This document shows positions 48,693 to 60,677 of a stretch of DNA of 64,000 nt, piece after piece. This stretch comes from Ephydatia muelleri. Taxonomy: Eukaryota; Porifera; Demospongiae; Spongillida; Spongillidae. Each line of letters begins with the position of its first letter. Within the stretch, counting starts at the first letter, position 1. The notes beneath the pieces are model-generated. The model saw nothing but the letters and a program-made list of their open reading frames with translations. It was not told where the DNA came from and did not search any database. Made by a program: the position numbers and the translations under genes. The stretch is from NCBI GenBank assembly GCA_013339895.1, contig JABACO010000008.1:2463618-2527617 (forward strand), given 5' to 3'.

Positions 48693-49745
48693 GTGTATCC
48701 CCTACCGTTCCTCCCTGGTCCTCCACAGCTCCCTTCGACATCTAGACAATTGTCAGCTTCTTTGCCACGTTCGTCTTCTGATTCATCCACTGGTTCGGCT
48801 CTCCCTCATCTGCCCACTCGACCCACTAACTCCCATATCAGTACCCCTGTAGGCACGGTAATGAAGCAGTGTATCGTTGAAGGATGCCCTGGATTAATTG
48901 CCCCGAGAATGTGGCGAGCTCATATGACTCTTCATGCTATCCCTGGCAACGTACCACAGTCTTGGCTAGTGGATCAGGACTTGTTTCTTTGTAAATATTG
49001 TCTCCAGCTAGTGGCTAATTCTAGACATTCATCCCACCTACACCACTGTGGAAAAAATTCTCAGCCATCTCATATTCCAATTACAGGTGTGAATGAGGAC
49101 AACCTTCCATCATTTGAGGAGGTATGTGATCTGAAGTGCCCTACCTTGAGATTTGTTCCACATAAGTCAAGAGCAGCATTTGCTAGAGCATTGTCATCCA
49201 CTTTAAGGTCTGTGATTAATGACAATTCAGAGCAGGCATGGTTGAAATTACTAATGTTTTCAAAGTGTGTCCTCCCCTCTTCTAAGCACAAGGGTCGTCA
49301 CCTTAATCCAGCTTCCGTTGACTTTCTTTGTGATCTTTGGTCTAAGAATGCATTTGCAACACTTTGGAATCTTGCAAAAGGTCGAGCTAACTCCATCCCT
49401 AGGTCCAATAATACTTCTCCTGAGACTTCAGAGAAGATTGTACAGTCGGTAGTGTCATTGGCAAGAGATGGTTTGCTTGGAAAGGTGTGTCAAGTTCTTC
49501 TATCTGAGGGCTTGGCACCAAACAATGATGCCACCTGGCAGTTACTTCTTTCGAAACATCCTGCTAGTCCCCCACCAACAGTTCCAGATGTTTCTCAAAC
49601 ACCAGCATCCCTTGGTCGTGATTTTGATATCCGTGCTGTCCTCAGGTCCTTTCCAAAGGGCACCGCTGCTGGTCCTTCAGGTATGCGTGTCCAGCATCTC
49701 ATTGACGCTGCCAGTATTCCACTTCCAACACCTATCTGCTCTTAG
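48693..49745 (+). CDS. LINE ORF segment: zinc fingers and start of RT
   Basis: 350 codons without a stop, with a Ser/Pro-rich N-terminus. The two zinc-finger-like sites lie at about residues 65-85 and 105-125. A conserved region follows, ending AVLRSFPKGTAAGPSGMRVQ, the first RT block. It ends at a TAG (49743-49745), after which RT continues in the next segments, so it is part of the broken LINE. Confidence 0.65.
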   Translation: MYPLPFLPGPPQLPSTSRQLSASLPRSSSDSSTGSALPHLPTRPTNSHISTPVGTVMKQCIVEGCPGLIAPRMWRAHMTLHAIPGNVPQSWLVDQDLFLCKYCLQLVANSRHSSHLHHCGKNSQPSHIPITGVNEDNLPSFEEVCDLKCPTLRFVPHKSRAAFARALSSTLRSVINDNSEQAWLKLLMFSKCVLPSSKHKGRHLNPASVDFLCDLWSKNAFATLWNLAKGRANSIPRSNNTSPETSEKIVQSVVSLARDGLLGKVCQVLLSEGLAPNNDATWQLLLSKHPASPPPTVPDVSQTPASLGRDFDIRAVLRSFPKGTAAGPSGMRVQHLIDAASIPLPTPICS

Positions 49746-49849
49746 CTTCGAAGTGTAGTGAATCTATTGGCATCAGGTCAAGTTCCTATCCAAGTGTCAA
49801 AATGTTTAGCTGGAGGTTCTTTAATGGCCTTGAATAAATTCAAACGAGG

Positions 49850-50412
49850 TTGCAATCCAGACATAAGGAGCCCATTGCAGTTGGTGAGACATTGAGGAGA
49901 CTCACTGCGAAGTGTTTGTGTGCATTAGTGAAGGTTAAGGCTTCTGCTTTCTTCCAACCTCTCCAATCGGGCATAGCATGTACTTCTGGATCTGAGAAAG
50001 TGGTGCATGGCTTGAGAAAGTGTATTGACAATTATTGGGATGACGAAGATTTTGCGGTGCTCAAGACTGATATGCGAAATGCATTCAACCTGGTTTCTAG
50101 GGATGCTCTACTCCAAGAATGTGCTATACCTTTTTTCCTGAACTTTTACCCTGGGCATCCTGGTGCTATAGTGTCCAACCTCTTTTGTGGCATCCAATGG
50201 GTCACCTGTCTCCTGAATCGGGTGTACAGCAAGGAGATCTATTAGGTCCATTGTTTTTTGCTCTGGTTCTTCATCAGATTGTTTCTTCCATCGATGCTGA
50301 TGATGAGTGCTTACACTTGCTATACCAGGCATGGTACCTAGATGACGGGATACTGGCAGGTACGAAATCTTCATTCCTTCAAGCTTTGTCTTTAATTGAG
50401 GGTCTGGGTTGA
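49850..50412 (+). pseudogene. LINE RT catalytic segments
   Basis: Frame 49850-50245 carries the block PIAVGETLRRLTAKCL and motif A (LKTDMRNAFNLVSRDALL, with the catalytic Asp). Frame 50119-50412 carries GVQQGDLLGPLFFALVL and motif C (WYLDDGILAG). The two overlap out of frame, so at least one indel lies near 50140-50210. Confidence 0.7.
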
Positions 50413-51228
50413 CCTCTGGGAATTTATGTGAACCATGAAAAATGTGAAGTCTATAGTCGCAATGACATTACTATGTTCCCAAGTTGTATCAAATCTTCCA
50501 ACTTGCCTCACTTTGAGATACTCGGTGCTCCTATTGGGGATTATCTGTACTGTGCCAATTTCGTTTCCTCTAAGCGCCAACAGGCCGCAAGGCTTCTTCC
50601 AGGTTAGAGGGTGTTGCCAGAATAGACCCTCAGGTGTCACTATTGCTCCTTCGCATCTGTGCTGGTTTCTGCAAGCTAGTGCACCTGGCTAGAACAACTC
50701 CTCCTAGACTTGCATCTGGAGTTCTTGCTTCTTTTTGATGATGATGTCAGGCATTGTTATTCTTCTTGTGCATATATTGACATCCCTGATGAGGCATGGA
50801 AGCAGGTTCAGCTATGCTTAAGCTTTGGGGGCCTTGGGATTAGGCCTACCTCGCTCCACTCTAGTGCAGCTTACATAGCCTCTTTAAGGATTTCAGGATT
50901 TGGGTACTCCGCTGATCAGAATCTGATGCAAGCTGTTGATCACTTCAACTCTTTCGTGCTCCCATCTGATGTCATTTCAGTAGAGTCTGTATTGAATGCT
51001 CCTGTTCTTCAACGAGACCTTTACAAGAAAATTGACCGTAAGTTATTTCAGTCATTGTTAATTTCCTCATCACCTGCAAACAGAGCTCGTCTTCTCTCTG
51101 AGTCAGCTCCTCATGCTGCTTCTTGGCTCTCAGTCACTCCTTCTGTACAGCTTGGGCTCCACCTTGATCCGAATGAGCTGCAAACTGCAATAAAGTAGTG
51201 GCTGGGATTAGATACGTCTGGTGGATCC

Positions 51229-51819
51229 ATGTGTTTGCTTTGCCCAGATACTGCTCTGGACACCCTGGGACATCATGCAGTCACTTGCAGAAGGGGTGGA
51301 GATGTGGTTACACGCCACAACTGTTTGCATGACACTTTTGTAGACCTTTGCCGCAACGCACATCTTAGTGTCCAAGTAGAGGTTGGAAATAACCTCACAT
51401 TGGACAACTCCCACCCGGCTGACGTCTTGGTGGGCAATTGGGATAGGGGGAAACCTGCCGCATTTGACTTTACAGTTTCTTCTCCCCTATCATCTGCCAT
51501 CTTATCTGAGCCTAGTGCTAACACAGGTGCAGCTGCCCGATCTGCTGAGGAACGCAAGCACAGAGCTAATGATGTGAAGTGTGCTGAGCTGGGCTGGTCC
51601 TGTGTTCCACTTGCCGTGGAGACCTATGGAGCCTGGGGTGATGAGGCACAATGCACCTTTTCTCGCGTGGCTTCTCTTCTCTCTGTGGGATCTGCTTGGC
51701 CCAAGGGTAAGGTACTATCTGACATTTATTGCCATCTTAACTTCAAACTTATGCGTGCCACTGCAAGAGCTTTGCTAGCCAGGTCTCCACCAATCCTGGC
51801 TCAGCTGGACAGTGGTTAG
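51229..51819 (+). pseudogene. LINE C-terminal zinc and restriction-like endonuclease domain
   Basis: Starts with C-x2-C-x9-H-x4-C (CLLCPDTALDTLGHHAVTC), then GDVVTRHN. The core HPADVLVGNWDRGKPAAFDF then TV has acidic residues spaced as in PD-(D/E)XK folds. A stop at 51196-51198 separates it from the upstream part. In this family the domain nicks target DNA to prime reverse transcription. Confidence 0.6.
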
Positions 51820-52009
51820 ATGCGTGTTGTGTTAGTTCCATAGTCATGTATCATTGTTGTACAGACAAAACAACAAATCACTAAGATGGGAGCATTAACC
51901 TGGTTAGGATGGATGTGGCATTGCCCTAACCAGTTAAGGCGGCCATAATGTCATTCATGGTTACAGATTTAGGTTATTAACGATGTAATTAAAACAATAT
52001 TTAACTATC

Positions 52010-55000
52010 CAATATTAGTACTATTTATTTATTGCCATCATGGCTGCGCAGATACTCTGTCGCAGGGTCCCTTTCCTCAGGAATTCGACACTCCACAATT
52101 CTGTCACTTTCAGGGTGTATTCACTCTCTTCGAGCGAACACAGAACCTACAGTAGCCACGTGGTTGTGCAGTCTTCTGTGCGAGTGTCTCACAGGCGCAA
52201 CGAGGCAACGAGAGAGTACTCGGATACCAGTACTGCCAAGGCTGCTGGCAGATCTGCAGGCAAATGGGTGCTCTACAAATACCTTATTGTGTTCGGCCTT
52301 CCTGCAGGAGTATTGTTTTATGTAAGTTCAGTGACAGTTGTACAATAGGGTTATCGTGCCCTTGGAGAGAGTATTCTTGTACTAGGATTCGAGCGAGTAC
52401 TGTAGTGAAGATGATTCAAGTAGCTCTTTGGTGACTAGCGGGAAAAACTCCCCTTCCCCGCTCCCTAGTTATGTACTGTCATACTTCAAGGTTTGCGCGT
52501 GCTTTGAAATTGTACAGGTCTGAAATGACCTCTGCACTTCTTACGCACTGAGAATCGGAGTGTCGGTCATGGAGCTGTAAGGCGCTGAATTTGTAATTAG
52601 CCATACATTTCAGCGCCTATTGGAAATAGGTGTACTGGAAATTTTATGATGTACATACAGTGTATGCGCTAGGTCCCTTTTCGCGGAAACGATCTCATGT
52701 AATGAATACATGTATACATGTAATACCACAATACTGGCTAACTAAGGTTGGCTATCAAAGCAGTATGAAGTTAATTAATCCTACCTGTTACCTGTACGTT
52801 TGAACAAATAACTGTAGTTTTAATGCTGCACTGTTTCTTTTGGGTTAAATTGCAATGAAGTCTGTAATCTGTGTATATTATATTCATAATGAATAAAATG
52901 CATATCATCAGTATTGTACAGCGTACACCAATAGTTTGTCATTTTATTTTATACCTTGTTATTCAGTATTGTCATCCACATTTGTATGTTTGGGCCATTT
53001 TCAGGTGTACTATCAGATGAAACTTAAGATGGACCAAGTCAAGACAACAATTGATGGATACTACCCGACTACCTTGATTGAAAAAGTATCTCAAGGTACA
53101 TATGCAGTACACTGTAGTTTGCTTCAAAATATGCATGTTCATGTCTATTGTCCTTATAGAGTGTACACTGTAGTGATCAATGTGTAGCATTGTTCAGGCA
53201 ATTGGCAAACCATAGCCATTGGTTTGGGTAACATTTCTGATATTTGGTGCCACATGTCTGTAGCAGATGTCTTGGATGATCCTATGGATGGCACTGTAGC
53301 AATCTGTTATTATATAAAATGTGATAATATAACAACATTGTGCATTCAATGGTACTTATTGGGACTAATTACATGTGCGTGGTCAGAAAAATAGGTTTGA
53401 TACGTAAAGTGATCACATCCAATTGTCATATATACGTAGGTACCTATGAATGTTATTAATAGAACATGAATGTTTTGTTCAACTGTAGATTGTAAAGGTG
53501 TGTGCTACAATATATTCAAACACTATTGAAGAAACTCATGTGAAATTTAAGTGGTCAGCCCGGACCAATTTTTTTTACTCAAAAGTACTGGATACAATGC
53601 GTTCTTTTCGTTAGTAATTTTCCTGGAGCCTCCCCAACAAATGTGTCCTTGACGCTTTTGGAAATGTGAAAGCCGCCGCACCCACAACATATAAAACGGA
53701 ACTCATCTGCTGTTTTTTTTTTTTTTTAACGCACATTGATAATACTTGATGGGTTCAAATTATTTGTGTGTCACCTGGACCGATGAAAAATCCCGTTATC
53801 AAATTGTTAGAAGTTGAATTATTTGGCAATGAAAAATTGGTGTTTTACGGTAGCTTATCCTCTTAAAATATTAACAAACCATTAAAATCATTCATGCATC
53901 ATCGCAAATATGTCATTTTGGTTTAGTCTGATGCTATGTACAGTGAGGTGACATGAAAAGGTTACATAATTACTTCAATATAAACACCAACACAATGTGT
54001 GTAAACATGAGCAGTATGTGTTTCATCAATTGGGTATTGATTAGTATTGATTAGTATTAAATGCGTTACACGTTTAGTCAAGAAGGAGCTCTAGAAGGCG
54101 TGTCGCTAGAAGGCGTGATGGATGAAAATTAGATATTTGTACTCCTGAGTGTGTAGTTCATACGAGTCAAGGTACACAAACATAACATCAGACAGACGCA
54201 TAATTGAAGCAAAATAATGTGTAGAAATGCATTTTGTTACAAAGTGCATGTACGTTTACAGCTGCTTCATTTAAGGGTAGTGAGTGAGACATCTGTGCGA
54301 TAACTTCAGTGGGTACAGTCCCTTTGGAACTGTTTGACATCACTGGTATGCACGCTTTAGAGAATTGGGAATGCAGGTCTTGATTAACGATAACTAGCTA
54401 CTAGTTCATTTCTGTGGTTGTTGACTACAGTACATACATTTCTAATAGTGTACAGGTACACAGTTTACTTTGCCACAGTATGATTATAGTTACCTGTACC
54501 TGGTTTATTTTGATACATGATATGTTGTTAATGATTTACTGAAGAATGCAAGCAGCAATACATATACATGTATGTACAGTGTTTATCTGTGCACCGCAAT
54601 AGTGGATCCAGGGGAGGGGGTGCACACAACAGGCTCGTGTCTCTCTTCCTGTTGTACCTCCTAGCTGCTGTGAGAGGGAACACTCATCCTTTATCACACC
54701 CTCAGTTGCATCCCTGTCCCCACCCCCTACATGGATCCCCACTGCACCCTGTTTGCAACAATAAGAGAGCAGGTTATCTATTGTTGCAGAGCGCGAGAGG
54801 ACACCACATTTCAAACAAAGGAACTGTATGAACAAAGGTTGTATTGGATGGAGAGACCTATCCATGGTTGCTTCTCCAAAACACAACCATGGATAGATCA
54901 ACCCAATCAGGCCTAAAAACACAAGTCTGGGGCAAATTTTCAGCCATCTTTATTACAGGCGATCAGCAAAACTACCTGAACCCAGGATCATACTCCAGGA

Positions 55001-56580
55001 TCATACATTTTCCTTTGGTCAAAGCATGGCATCCCCTTGCGTTTGTGACAGTTGATAGCATTACTCAGGGCACGCATGCGAAACTTACAACAGTCTAATA
55101 AGTACATGTACCTGTATTGTACCTGTACATGTAGATCTACTAAGAAACAGTTGCGCTTCTGTGATTGATCCTTACATAACATTTCATTTTAACTAACCAT
55201 GTAATTATAATCACTGTGATTGTCTAGCTTTTTGCAACAGAGACACTTGTGATGAATACAGTTACTTCTTTTTTTTTCTTCGAAATGATAATTTATGTAT
55301 TTTTTGTAATTTGCATGTTAATATTCGCAATGCATAATACAATTTGTAAATTGGTGTTATATGTATAAAATAAAGTGCACTATAGCGTAATATACATGTA
55401 CATGCATATTACATGTACTATAGCTACCTGTATGCATCTTGTGTGATCATTCAAATATGACATTTGCATATTATTTATGTAGGTGTTGGCACATTCTCAG
55501 CATGGATAAAATCTCAGACAGAATCGGTGTCAACAGACAAGTCCTCCCCAGGCCAGAGTACTCCCAGTGCTCGTCAGGACAGGTTGCTTCAAAGTGAGGT
55601 GAAGGAGCTGCAAGGGAAAGTGGCATCTTTGGAGAAAGAAAACTATGAATTAAAACAGCAATTGGCCAAGTACATTGGAGTAGATACAAATGTCGTCAGA
55701 CGAGCACGGCAGGTTGGTTTTCTCCACAGATCATTTGTGGACTTGTACTATGCTTTGTACAGGTGCACATGCAGATCAACTGTACAGTATGCAGTAGGTC
55801 ATGATTGATCACCCAGTAATGATGCCATTTTATCACCACACACCCTCAGATTTATATGGAATTTGTTACACATGTTTGTCGTTGGGAAAGTGACCACTAA
55901 AATTATCACCTCTCTGCCCTTATCTGATCTACTAATTTGATGTGACTTTAATGCATTTTAGTTTTCTGACCATTAATCTTTGAGCACTCACACATGTAAC
56001 ACCATCATTAAACTTACTCATAAATAAAGGGGGCAAAACAATGGCGAATAATATTAATTGATCATTTGATAGAGTTAATTAACCATGTAACAAAACATTG
56101 CCCATATAAAAAGGGATAATTTTAAAAACAATTGATGTCTATCAGAGAGCATAGTAGATTTATATTTCAATACAAAGGAATAGGAAAATGTACTCATTTT
56201 GCCCTATTCTTTCACTGTCATGTACATGTACCATTGCAGTAGGATGTACAGGGAAGAGGGAAGGGAGGGGGCAAATCATATTTTATTGAACCATATATGG
56301 TATTGACAATACCATGTATGGTGAAATTTGATTTGTGCACCCACTCTGTGCCTGCCTTTGCGTTCCATAATCAAGCACCTGCAAAGTTTATATACAAATC
56401 TTTTATTCTCACTTACATTAAGTCATTTTGTCATAATGCTAAATATTATGATTACATGTATGTGCTTGTTTATTATACATGAATTATTCATACACACTTC
56501 AGCAAAGCATTTTGGCATTATAAAATCAGCCTGGCTGAGAAGCGGGTGTACTTTAGCTTCTATACTATATAATTCCACAT
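52010..56580. repeat. Segmental duplication, copy 2 (OPA1-like 5' part)
   Basis: Matches 33699-38626 collinearly. It begins about 30 bases before the start codon. Beyond 56580 this copy continues alone to exon 4. Confidence 0.85.
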
Positions 56581-57312
56581 AGCTATTGTGATGTTGACTC
56601 TACTTTTTTCATGCCTTCATGGCAATGAAGGGTACCTTTGATAACGCTATACACACAAGGCGTATGCTCTAGAAAGTCCCTTTGGTAGCTGATCTCACTT
56701 GTGCTTGTGTAAATTATAAAGGTATGAACTTGTTATTGGTTTGTTATTAGCTGCACAACAATAAATATTCCTGTTTAGATATACATGTAGCTTGTAATAA
56801 CATACTGTTATAGGGCTTCTAATGTCAGTTAATGTCTTGTCATTGCAACTTGTCCCTTTTGAATGATTCTCTGTTCAAACATTAATTGGAATGAAAGCAA
56901 AAGTTTGTATGACTTGCTATGTTTGCACTATGGGTGTATATTGGTTTTGTTTGCTAAATTGTTGCACTATTAATAAATTAAACTTGAGTTAATTTAATCA
57001 TATATTTCATAATCAGATTTGGTTGTGGTCATGTAATTCAATACAGTGATTCCCCCCTACTGTACCTTGTTAAATATATATAAGTTATATCACAATACGA
57101 GGAGGTGTGGTGTTATTGGTCAGGTGATCTGTGTTGGAATGACCCAGTACCATGTACATTAAAATATGGCACCTGTACATGCACCAATACTGTCTTTTTT
57201 TCTTGAATCACAGAAGTCGTTGATAGAGTTGTATACTGATGTTCTCAACCTTTTGGCGGACTTCCAGGCTAAGTCAAGCAAGAAGGAAACATTTATTAAC
57301 ACGCTACCACAA
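52040..57312 (+). CDS. OPA1: OPA1-like mitochondrial dynamin GTPase, N-terminal part (exons 1-4)
   Basis: Exons 52040-52321, 53005-53095, 55483-55712 and 57214-57312 join in frame with GT-AG introns (234 codons). The order is mitochondrial presequence, membrane segment (YLIVFGLPAGVLFY), a helix (YYQMKLKMDQVKTTIDGY), a coiled coil (VKELQGKVASLEKENYELKQ) and then KSLIELYTDVLNLLADF, ending LPQ. In OPA1 the same Ser-Leu-Ile-(x)-Tyr...Val-Leu...Leu helix directly precedes the GTPase P-loop. OPA1 fuses inner mitochondrial membranes and shapes cristae. Exon 4 ends in a good donor (GTAAGC), but no GTPase exon is found up to 64000. The intron after exon 4 is loaded with retroelements, and the rest must lie beyond the window or be lost. 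The family call rests on domain order and short matches. Confidence 0.6.
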
Positions 57313-57474
57313 GTAAGCAGATGTGTGTATACATCTTACACGTGTACGTGACATGGGCTGCCCCACATTACCTATGTACAGTGTACGTGTACTGTGTACT
57401 GTATGTATATCACAGCTAGGATACAGTAAAAGGATGGTAATTACATACTCATGTAATTGAACCGACACTAAGCA

Positions 57475-58606
57475 TCAGCAAGGGAACAACACCTTAGACC
57501 CTCTTGGGGGAATGTCAGGGAAGTCCCGCCCCTCGGGAAGGGATGGAGGGGTGTAAGGTGTGTACCGGGACACGCCCCCTCCCAAAGGAGTAACTGGTTT
57601 CACACCTCCAAAGTAGACAGGGTACTTGTAAGTTTCGCCAGGGGCACGCTTGGGATACAGATGTAGAGCATGAACGCGTCGCTGTTCCATCTCCCCAGCA
57701 TACGAATGGTGCTCTCTTCAAGGCCTGCCCTAGGGCTGCCCCGATCCTGAAACTATGCCCTGCGTATTGTGACTGGTCCACTCTCATGGCGGTCAACACC
57801 TCTTTCAGCTTGGCCACGAAACGAACTTTCAACAGCGGCGTTCCGCAGATGTCACAGAAGAATGGACCAGGGCGCATGACCCCCTAACTGCCATATAAGC
57901 TATGGCTGCTGCTACCGGGCAAAGCTTATCATTCATCCGACCGATGAACACGTTGGCGCCTTTTCTGACCTGGTCCTGGTCACACTTGGAGAACCAAAGA
58001 AACACCCGAATAATTGTGGGGGCAGACATGCTATCGATTGCCATGTCGCTCCATACCAGGCCAGAACCCCCGCCACGGGTGCCAGGCAGGAGTTCGCCCA
58101 ATCTGAAGAAGCGACACGTGCATATGTGTGTTGCATTGAGACCGCTAAGCCCGCTTGAAAATATCTGACCACAAAAGCATCCATAGTGGGGAGAGAAAGT
58201 CCAAATCCTGAGCTAGAAGCAGCCCCAAAAGGAAGAGCTGGACCACCGACGGATGGATTCTGGCCTCGGGCACTTTAGCGAGAAATGAAATCAAATTATT
58301 ACGAAACACAGGTCGTCAGCTTTATCATTCTGGCCGCCTGGGATGTGCCTGCACTGCAGCTGGAAGTCAAATCGTGCCTCAATAAAAAAATAGGCAACAC
58401 AGTAAGTGCATCATGTGCTGCTGGCGGCACAAGTGGAACTGCACCGCTGACACTGCGACAGTGTTATCACAGAGACAAGTGACAACCTGACCTGCCCAAT
58501 GGTGACCTCATAACCCGGCCGCTAAAATAATGGGAATCAGGCTCTTTGACTGCAATGGGCAGTGATGTGGAGCATACGTCCCACTCAAGTTGAAACCAGT
58601 GCGTAC
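57475..58606 (-). pseudogene. DIRS-like element: tyrosine recombinase and 3' part of RNase H
   Basis: Read on the minus strand. First come RNase H-end remnants and a linker (about 58606-58190, with EARIHPS then LSP). A recombinase N-terminal domain follows (FVVRYFQAGLAVSMQHTYARV, about 58180-58110), then the core (AIDSMSAPTIIRVF, CPVAAAIAYMAVRG), and the box AGHSFRIGAA at about 57745, which holds one of the conserved His/Arg residues. Several frameshifts are seen. DIRS-type elements integrate by tyrosine recombinase instead of an integrase. It is interrupted by the Ty3/gypsy element and continues at 62756. Confidence 0.65.
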
Positions 58607-58695
58607 TGTAAGTGTTCGTAAAATATATATTAATAATGATCAGGCGCATGCGCAAGTACAACCATGACAACACTAATAATACGTGTTATGCCACA
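58607..58695 (-). repeat. 3' LTR of the Ty3/gypsy element
   Basis: Identical by eye to the 5' LTR. Preceded on the element strand by the polypurine tract. Confidence 0.9.
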
Positions 58696-60677
58696 TCTCC
58701 CTTTCTTGCAAGGGTTGAGTTCCATCCAAATCGTTCAGGGGGACGGATCGCTGTCCCTGTCTGTGACCGTGTCATAATTCTATGAGTTTCCTGTGGTTGG
58801 TGATCTTGCTCCTGTTCATAGGTATTGGGTTGTTGTGGTTTCTCCACTTGTTCGGGTTCCTGCTCCAAGGAGTCAGGTTGTTGTGGTTCCTCTGCACCTT
58901 GCCTAACAACATTAGGCACAACGTTGAGGTGGTGTCGATTGCGACGTGCTAAGCCACCCTGAGTTTCCACAATATATGACCGCGGAGCCCCTGCCTTTCC
59001 CACCACTATACCAGGGGTTGGCTTACTCTTGTCTGTTGTGATCCACACCTCCGTCTGATCTGGAATATCTGGAAGTTGGTGGACTCTGTGATGCCTGTCA
59101 TAATTGGACTTTTGGTGGGATTTAAACTCTAAGTCTTGCTCCTGAAATCGAAGCAAATAAGGCCATTCTGGTTTCAGATGTTCAAGGGTTTGTGGAAGGT
59201 TAGTGCGCAATTGTCTGCCCATCAGCAGTTGTGCCGGTGACAGACCACACCAGGGTAGTTGTGTGGAACGGTAGGTGAGAATGGCTAGGTATGGGTCCTG
59301 ATTCCCTTTGAGGATATTTTTCACTGTCTGAACAGTTCTCTCCGCCAGCCCGTTGCTTTGGGGGAAATAGGGGCTGCTGGTGGTATGCTTAAAGCCATAT
59401 GACGCAGCAAATTTTGCAAACTCATGCGAAGAGAACTGTGGACCATTGTCACTGCGTACTGACTCTGGAATGCCATGCCTGGAAAACACCGCTTTAACAG
59501 CGTCTATCACAGTGTTGCTAGTAGTAGACCTGAGCTTAATAACCTCGGGATATCTAGAAAAGTAGTCTACTATGACCACATAATTGACCCCATTCAGCAC
59601 AAAAAGATCCATTGCCACACTCTGCCATGGGTAGTCTGGTAAAACTGTTGGCATTAATGGTTCACAATGAGGTGTGGAATGCTTCACACACACTGAGCAG
59701 TGTTCAATCACATCCTTTATTCGTTGGGATATGCCAGGCCACCAAACAGAATTCTGTGCTCTAAGCCTGCATCTCACAATGCCTTGATGCCCATGGTGGA
59801 GTTTTGCAAGTGTCTCCTGCTGGAGAGACTCTGGCACCACAATACGCTTTTGGAAAAGAAGCAAATCGTTGTGTACCGATAGATCTCCTTGAACTTTCCA
59901 GTAAGGCTTTAGAACAGGTTCAATCTTGTGTCTCTCTGGCCATCCATCTAGACAATGCTTCATCACTGCTGAACACACAGGATCTGCTAGCTGGGCTTCC
60001 GCGTATTGTTTTAACCGCCCCTCACTGGCTGGAAGATGTTTAATGCATACTTCCATGATATGTTCTGCTTCTTCCTCTAGCCGCATGTCAGCCTTAGTGA
60101 TGGGCCCTGGTGCTCGAGACAGTGCATCTGCTGTGCATAAGAGCTTACCAGGCACGTGCTGAATAGTAAAATCGAAGCGTGCTAGCCTCAGCCGAAATCG
60201 AAGAATTCGTGGTGGTAACGTATCAAGGTGCTTTGATCCTAACAGTGGAACTAGCGGCTTGTGATCAGTTTCAATGTGGACTTTAAGTCCAACAATATAA
60301 CTGGCAAACTTGTCACACGCCCAGACAGTAGCCAGTGCTTCTTTCTCGATTTGTGCGTACCGTTTTTCAGTATCTGACATCGACCGGGATGCATACGCCA
60401 CAGGTTTCCATTCCCCATCACTTCTCTGTAGCAATACTGCCCCCAACCCATGCGATGATGCATCTGCCGAAAGTTTGGTTGGTGCATCTGGGGTATAGAA
60501 GGCAAGCACTGTTGGTTTGCAAAGCTCGGCTTTAACCTGAGCAAAGGCTTCTTCTTGAGCACAACCCCATTGCCAAGTGCGGTTTTTGCTCAAGAGTTCT
60601 CGAAGAGGCTGCGTTACCTGTGCTAAGTTAGGTGAAAACTTCCCCATTTGGTTTGCCATTCCAAGAAATCGTCTCAA
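58686..60677 (-). CDS. Ty3/gypsy RNase H and integrase
   Basis: 663 codons with RRFLGMANQMGKFSPN (RT connection), RNase H (LSADASSHGLGAVLLQ), an HHCC zinc region (HHGHQGIVRCRLR...CSVCVKH), the integrase core (AMDLF, RSDNGPQF, GLAERTVQ, giving the D, D and E residues) and a long polar C-terminal tail rich in Gln, Glu and Pro. All catalytic residues are present. The last codons overlap the 3' LTR by about 10 bases. Confidence 0.88.
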   Translation of the reverse strand: MRRFLGMANQMGKFSPNLAQVTQPLRELLSKNRTWQWGCAQEEAFAQVKAELCKPTVLAFYTPDAPTKLSADASSHGLGAVLLQRSDGEWKPVAYASRSMSDTEKRYAQIEKEALATVWACDKFASYIVGLKVHIETDHKPLVPLLGSKHLDTLPPRILRFRLRLARFDFTIQHVPGKLLCTADALSRAPGPITKADMRLEEEAEHIMEVCIKHLPASEGRLKQYAEAQLADPVCSAVMKHCLDGWPERHKIEPVLKPYWKVQGDLSVHNDLLLFQKRIVVPESLQQETLAKLHHGHQGIVRCRLRAQNSVWWPGISQRIKDVIEHCSVCVKHSTPHCEPLMPTVLPDYPWQSVAMDLFVLNGVNYVVIVDYFSRYPEVIKLRSTTSNTVIDAVKAVFSRHGIPESVRSDNGPQFSSHEFAKFAASYGFKHTTSSPYFPQSNGLAERTVQTVKNILKGNQDPYLAILTYRSTQLPWCGLSPAQLLMGRQLRTNLPQTLEHLKPEWPYLLRFQEQDLEFKSHQKSNYDRHHRVHQLPDIPDQTEVWITTDKSKPTPGIVVGKAGAPRSYIVETQGGLARRNRHHLNVVPNVVRQGAEEPQQPDSLEQEPEQVEKPQQPNTYEQEQDHQPQETHRIMTRSQTGTAIRPPERFGWNSTLARKGDVA
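58696..58707 (-). promoter_or_regulatory. Polypurine tract
   Basis: AAGAAAGGGAGA immediately upstream of the 3' LTR on the element strand. This is the expected plus-strand primer. Confidence 0.7.

Larger units (their letters stand above)
48245..51819 (+). mobile_element. R2-type (restriction-like endonuclease) LINE, decayed but nearly full length
   Basis: Domain order is an N-terminal Cys-rich motif (CKCNGINARCKSCSC, QCTNCFPGRHGYC; 48254-48360), a Ser/Pro-rich linker with frame changes, zinc fingers (CIVEGCPGL...HMTLH and LCKYCLQL...HHC; 48870-49055), RT (49610-50420), a thumb-like region (50435-51198), a CCHC site (CLLCPDTALDTLGHHAVTC; about 51232) and an endonuclease-like core (HPADVLV...AAFDFTV; 51410-51480). 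No AP endonuclease is seen. This architecture is that of early-branching non-LTR elements (R2/NeSL/CRE group). Breaks include stops near 48500, 49743, 49895, 50243, 50410 and 51196. Termini are not defined. Confidence 0.75.
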
